Program-made: the position numbers and the translations under genes
NCBI GenBank assembly: GCA_905210995.1
Contig: CAJLZE010000089.1
Span: 1 to 5,946 of the forward strand
Reading direction: 5' to 3'
From: an uncultured Anaerotruncus sp.
Lineage (GTDB): Bacteria; Bacillota; Clostridia; Oscillospirales; CAG-272
Length of the DNA stretch: 5,946 nt
Part shown: piece by piece, positions 4,741 through 5,946 of the stretch
Position numbering within the stretch: position 1 is the first letter of the stretch
Layout of the letters: every line of letters starts with the position of its first letter
The notes under the pieces: generated by a model
What the model was told of the DNA's origin: nothing
Databases searched by the model: none
What the model saw: the letters and a program-made list of their open reading frames with translations, nothing else

Positions 4741-5913
4741 ATGAAGAAAATAAAGCTTATGAACAAGATCGCCGTGGTCGGCACCGACATTTTCGACCGC
4801 GCCGAATACGAGGTGGGAGCAGACCTCCCGCTTGAGAGCGCCGACGCGATAATGGTGCGTTCGGCAGCCATGCACGACACCGAATTTCCGCCGTGCGTGC
4901 TTGCCATTGCGCGCGCCGGGGCTGGGGTAAATAACATTCCCGTCGAAAAATGCGCCGAGGAGGGCATTGTCGTTTTCAATACGCCGGGGGCAAATGCGAA
5001 CGGTGTAAAGGAGTTGACCGTATGCGCACTGGCGCTCGCCTCGCGCGATATAGCGGGCGGCATCATGTGGGCTTCCTCACTCACGGGAGACGTCGCGTCG
5101 CAGGTCGAAAAGGGAAAGTCCGCTTTTGCGGGCGTTGAATTTGCGGGGAAAACGCTCGGAGTCATCGGGCTCGGGGCTATCGGCGGTCAGGTCGCAAATG
5201 CAGCGCTGGCTCTCGGAATGAACGTGCTGGGCTATGACCCATTCCTTACCGTTGACGCCGCGTGGAACCTTTCGGGTGGTATCGGGCACGCAAAATCGCT
5301 TGACGAAATTTATGCCGCAGCCGATTACATCACTCTGCACGTTCCCGCGGTCGCCGCGAACCGCGGAATGATAAACCGCGAGAGCATCGCAAAAATGAAG
5401 GACGGGGTGCGCATCATCAATCTTGCACGCGCCGACCTTGCAGTCGCTGCCGACGTAAAGGAAGCGCTCGCCGCCGGCAAAGTCGCAAGCTACGTCACCG
5501 ATTTCCCCACTCCCGAGACCGTAGGTGTGAAGGGGATAGTCAACATCCCGCACCTCGGCGCATCCACCGAGGAGTCGGAGGACAACTGCGCCGTTATGGC
5601 GGCGCGCCAGCTTGACGCATATCTCAGAACGGGAAATATCCGCAATTCGGTAAATTATCCCTCGGTCGAGATCCCCATTGGGGAGGGTACGCGCGTGTGC
5701 GTGCTGCACGCGAACATTCCCGCTGTCATCGCAAATATTTCCGGCGTGCTGTCCGGCTACGGGATCAACATCGAAAACCTTACGAACAAATCAAAGGGCG
5801 ACAATGCGTATACCCTCGTTGAAACGACGGGCGTCCTTGCCGCCGACGTCGCTGCGGCGATCACCGAAAAGATCGGTGCGCTCGATGGCATTCACCGGGT
5901 GAGGATAATATGA
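4741..5913 (+). CDS. serA: D-3-phosphoglycerate dehydrogenase SerA, short form with ACT domain
   Basis: SerA performs the first, committed step of serine synthesis, the NAD-dependent oxidation of 3-phosphoglycerate to 3-phosphohydroxypyruvate. The product is 390 residues. The N-terminal substrate region carries RAGAGVNNIP and FNTPGANANGVKEL (58-92). The NAD-binding Rossmann domain has GLGAIG at 143-148 and D166 in YDPF, which favours NAD over NADP. The catalytic set is R230 (NLAR), E259 (FPTPE) and H271 (PHLGAST). R230 to E259 is 29 residues, as in E. coli (R240, E269), but the stretch from E to H is shorter. A C-terminal ACT domain (about 317-390, from TRVCVLHANIPAVIA) suggests amino-acid feedback, probably by serine. 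The longer type I extra domain is absent. AAGAGAG at 4727-4733 lies 7 nt before ATG 4741 and supports that start over ATG 4759. It is co-transcribed with serC and ends just before a hairpin. Confidence 0.97.
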   Translation: MKKIKLMNKIAVVGTDIFDRAEYEVGADLPLESADAIMVRSAAMHDTEFPPCVLAIARAGAGVNNIPVEKCAEEGIVVFNTPGANANGVKELTVCALALASRDIAGGIMWASSLTGDVASQVEKGKSAFAGVEFAGKTLGVIGLGAIGGQVANAALALGMNVLGYDPFLTVDAAWNLSGGIGHAKSLDEIYAAADYITLHVPAVAANRGMINRESIAKMKDGVRIINLARADLAVAADVKEALAAGKVASYVTDFPTPETVGVKGIVNIPHLGASTEESEDNCAVMAARQLDAYLRTGNIRNSVNYPSVEIPIGEGTRVCVLHANIPAVIANISGVLSGYGINIENLTNKSKGDNAYTLVETTGVLAADVAAAITEKIGALDGIHRVRII

Positions 5914-5920
5914 AAACATG

Positions 5921-5946
5921 GGGCTGCCGCATAATACGGCAGGCCC
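5921..5946 (+). terminator. probable terminator hairpin after serA, cut by window edge
   Basis: GGGCTGCCG (5921-5929) pairs with CGGCAGGCCC (5937-5946) with one bulged G, leaving the loop CATAATA. It starts 7 nt after the serA stop. The T-tract that would confirm a terminator lies beyond the window. Confidence 0.65.

Noticed and set aside
4000..4875. 291-residue open frame on the minus strand
   Set aside because: It lies wholly opposite serC and the start of serA, which are certain genes. Its product is rich in Arg, His and Val with no recognisable motif, as expected of an antisense shadow in GC-rich codons.
5077..5709. 210-residue open frame on the minus strand
   Set aside because: It is antisense to serA with no ribosome binding site or domain signature that I can see; a coding shadow.

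Overview
The window looks like a moderately GC-rich Firmicutes chromosome, most likely a gut-type Clostridia member (Oscillospiraceae or a relative). This is inferred from strong AGGAGG-type ribosome binding sites, GC-rich third positions combined with frequent ATA codons, a Clostridia/Bacteroidetes-style SerC and short ACT-domain SerA pair, and a bacterial acyl-ACP thioesterase. All credible genes are on the + strand. The long minus-strand open frames are shadows of these genes.

Region 1 (1-3375) is a tight run of five genes. They are the C-terminal end of a polytopic membrane protein, a 53-residue single-pass membrane protein, a cytoplasmic endonuclease/exonuclease/phosphatase (EEP) family hydrolase, an unrecognised 416-residue membrane-anchored extracytoplasmic protein, and an acyl-ACP thioesterase whose start overlaps the preceding gene by 8 nt. 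Gaps are small and no promoter or terminator is visible between them, so co-transcription is likely. The run ends in a strong GC-rich hairpin at 3398-3433.

Region 2 (3376-3636) is non-coding control DNA. In order it holds the terminator-like hairpin, a perfect 15-bp palindrome (candidate operator), a near-consensus sigma-A promoter (TTGACT-17-TATAAT), and a leader of about 70 nt that can fold into two mutually exclusive hairpins and carries a 16-codon open frame ending 1 nt before serC.

Region 3 (3637-5946) is a serC-serA operon for the first two steps of the phosphorylated serine pathway. SerA oxidises 3-phosphoglycerate to 3-phosphohydroxypyruvate, and SerC transaminates that to phosphoserine with glutamate. 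A hairpin begins 7 nt after serA and runs to the window edge, so it is probably the operon terminator.

I see no CRISPR array, tRNA, rRNA, insertion sequence or defence system. The parts most worth following up are the uncharacterised membrane/anchored protein cluster with its small gene, the thioesterase with an altered catalytic motif, and the serC control region.
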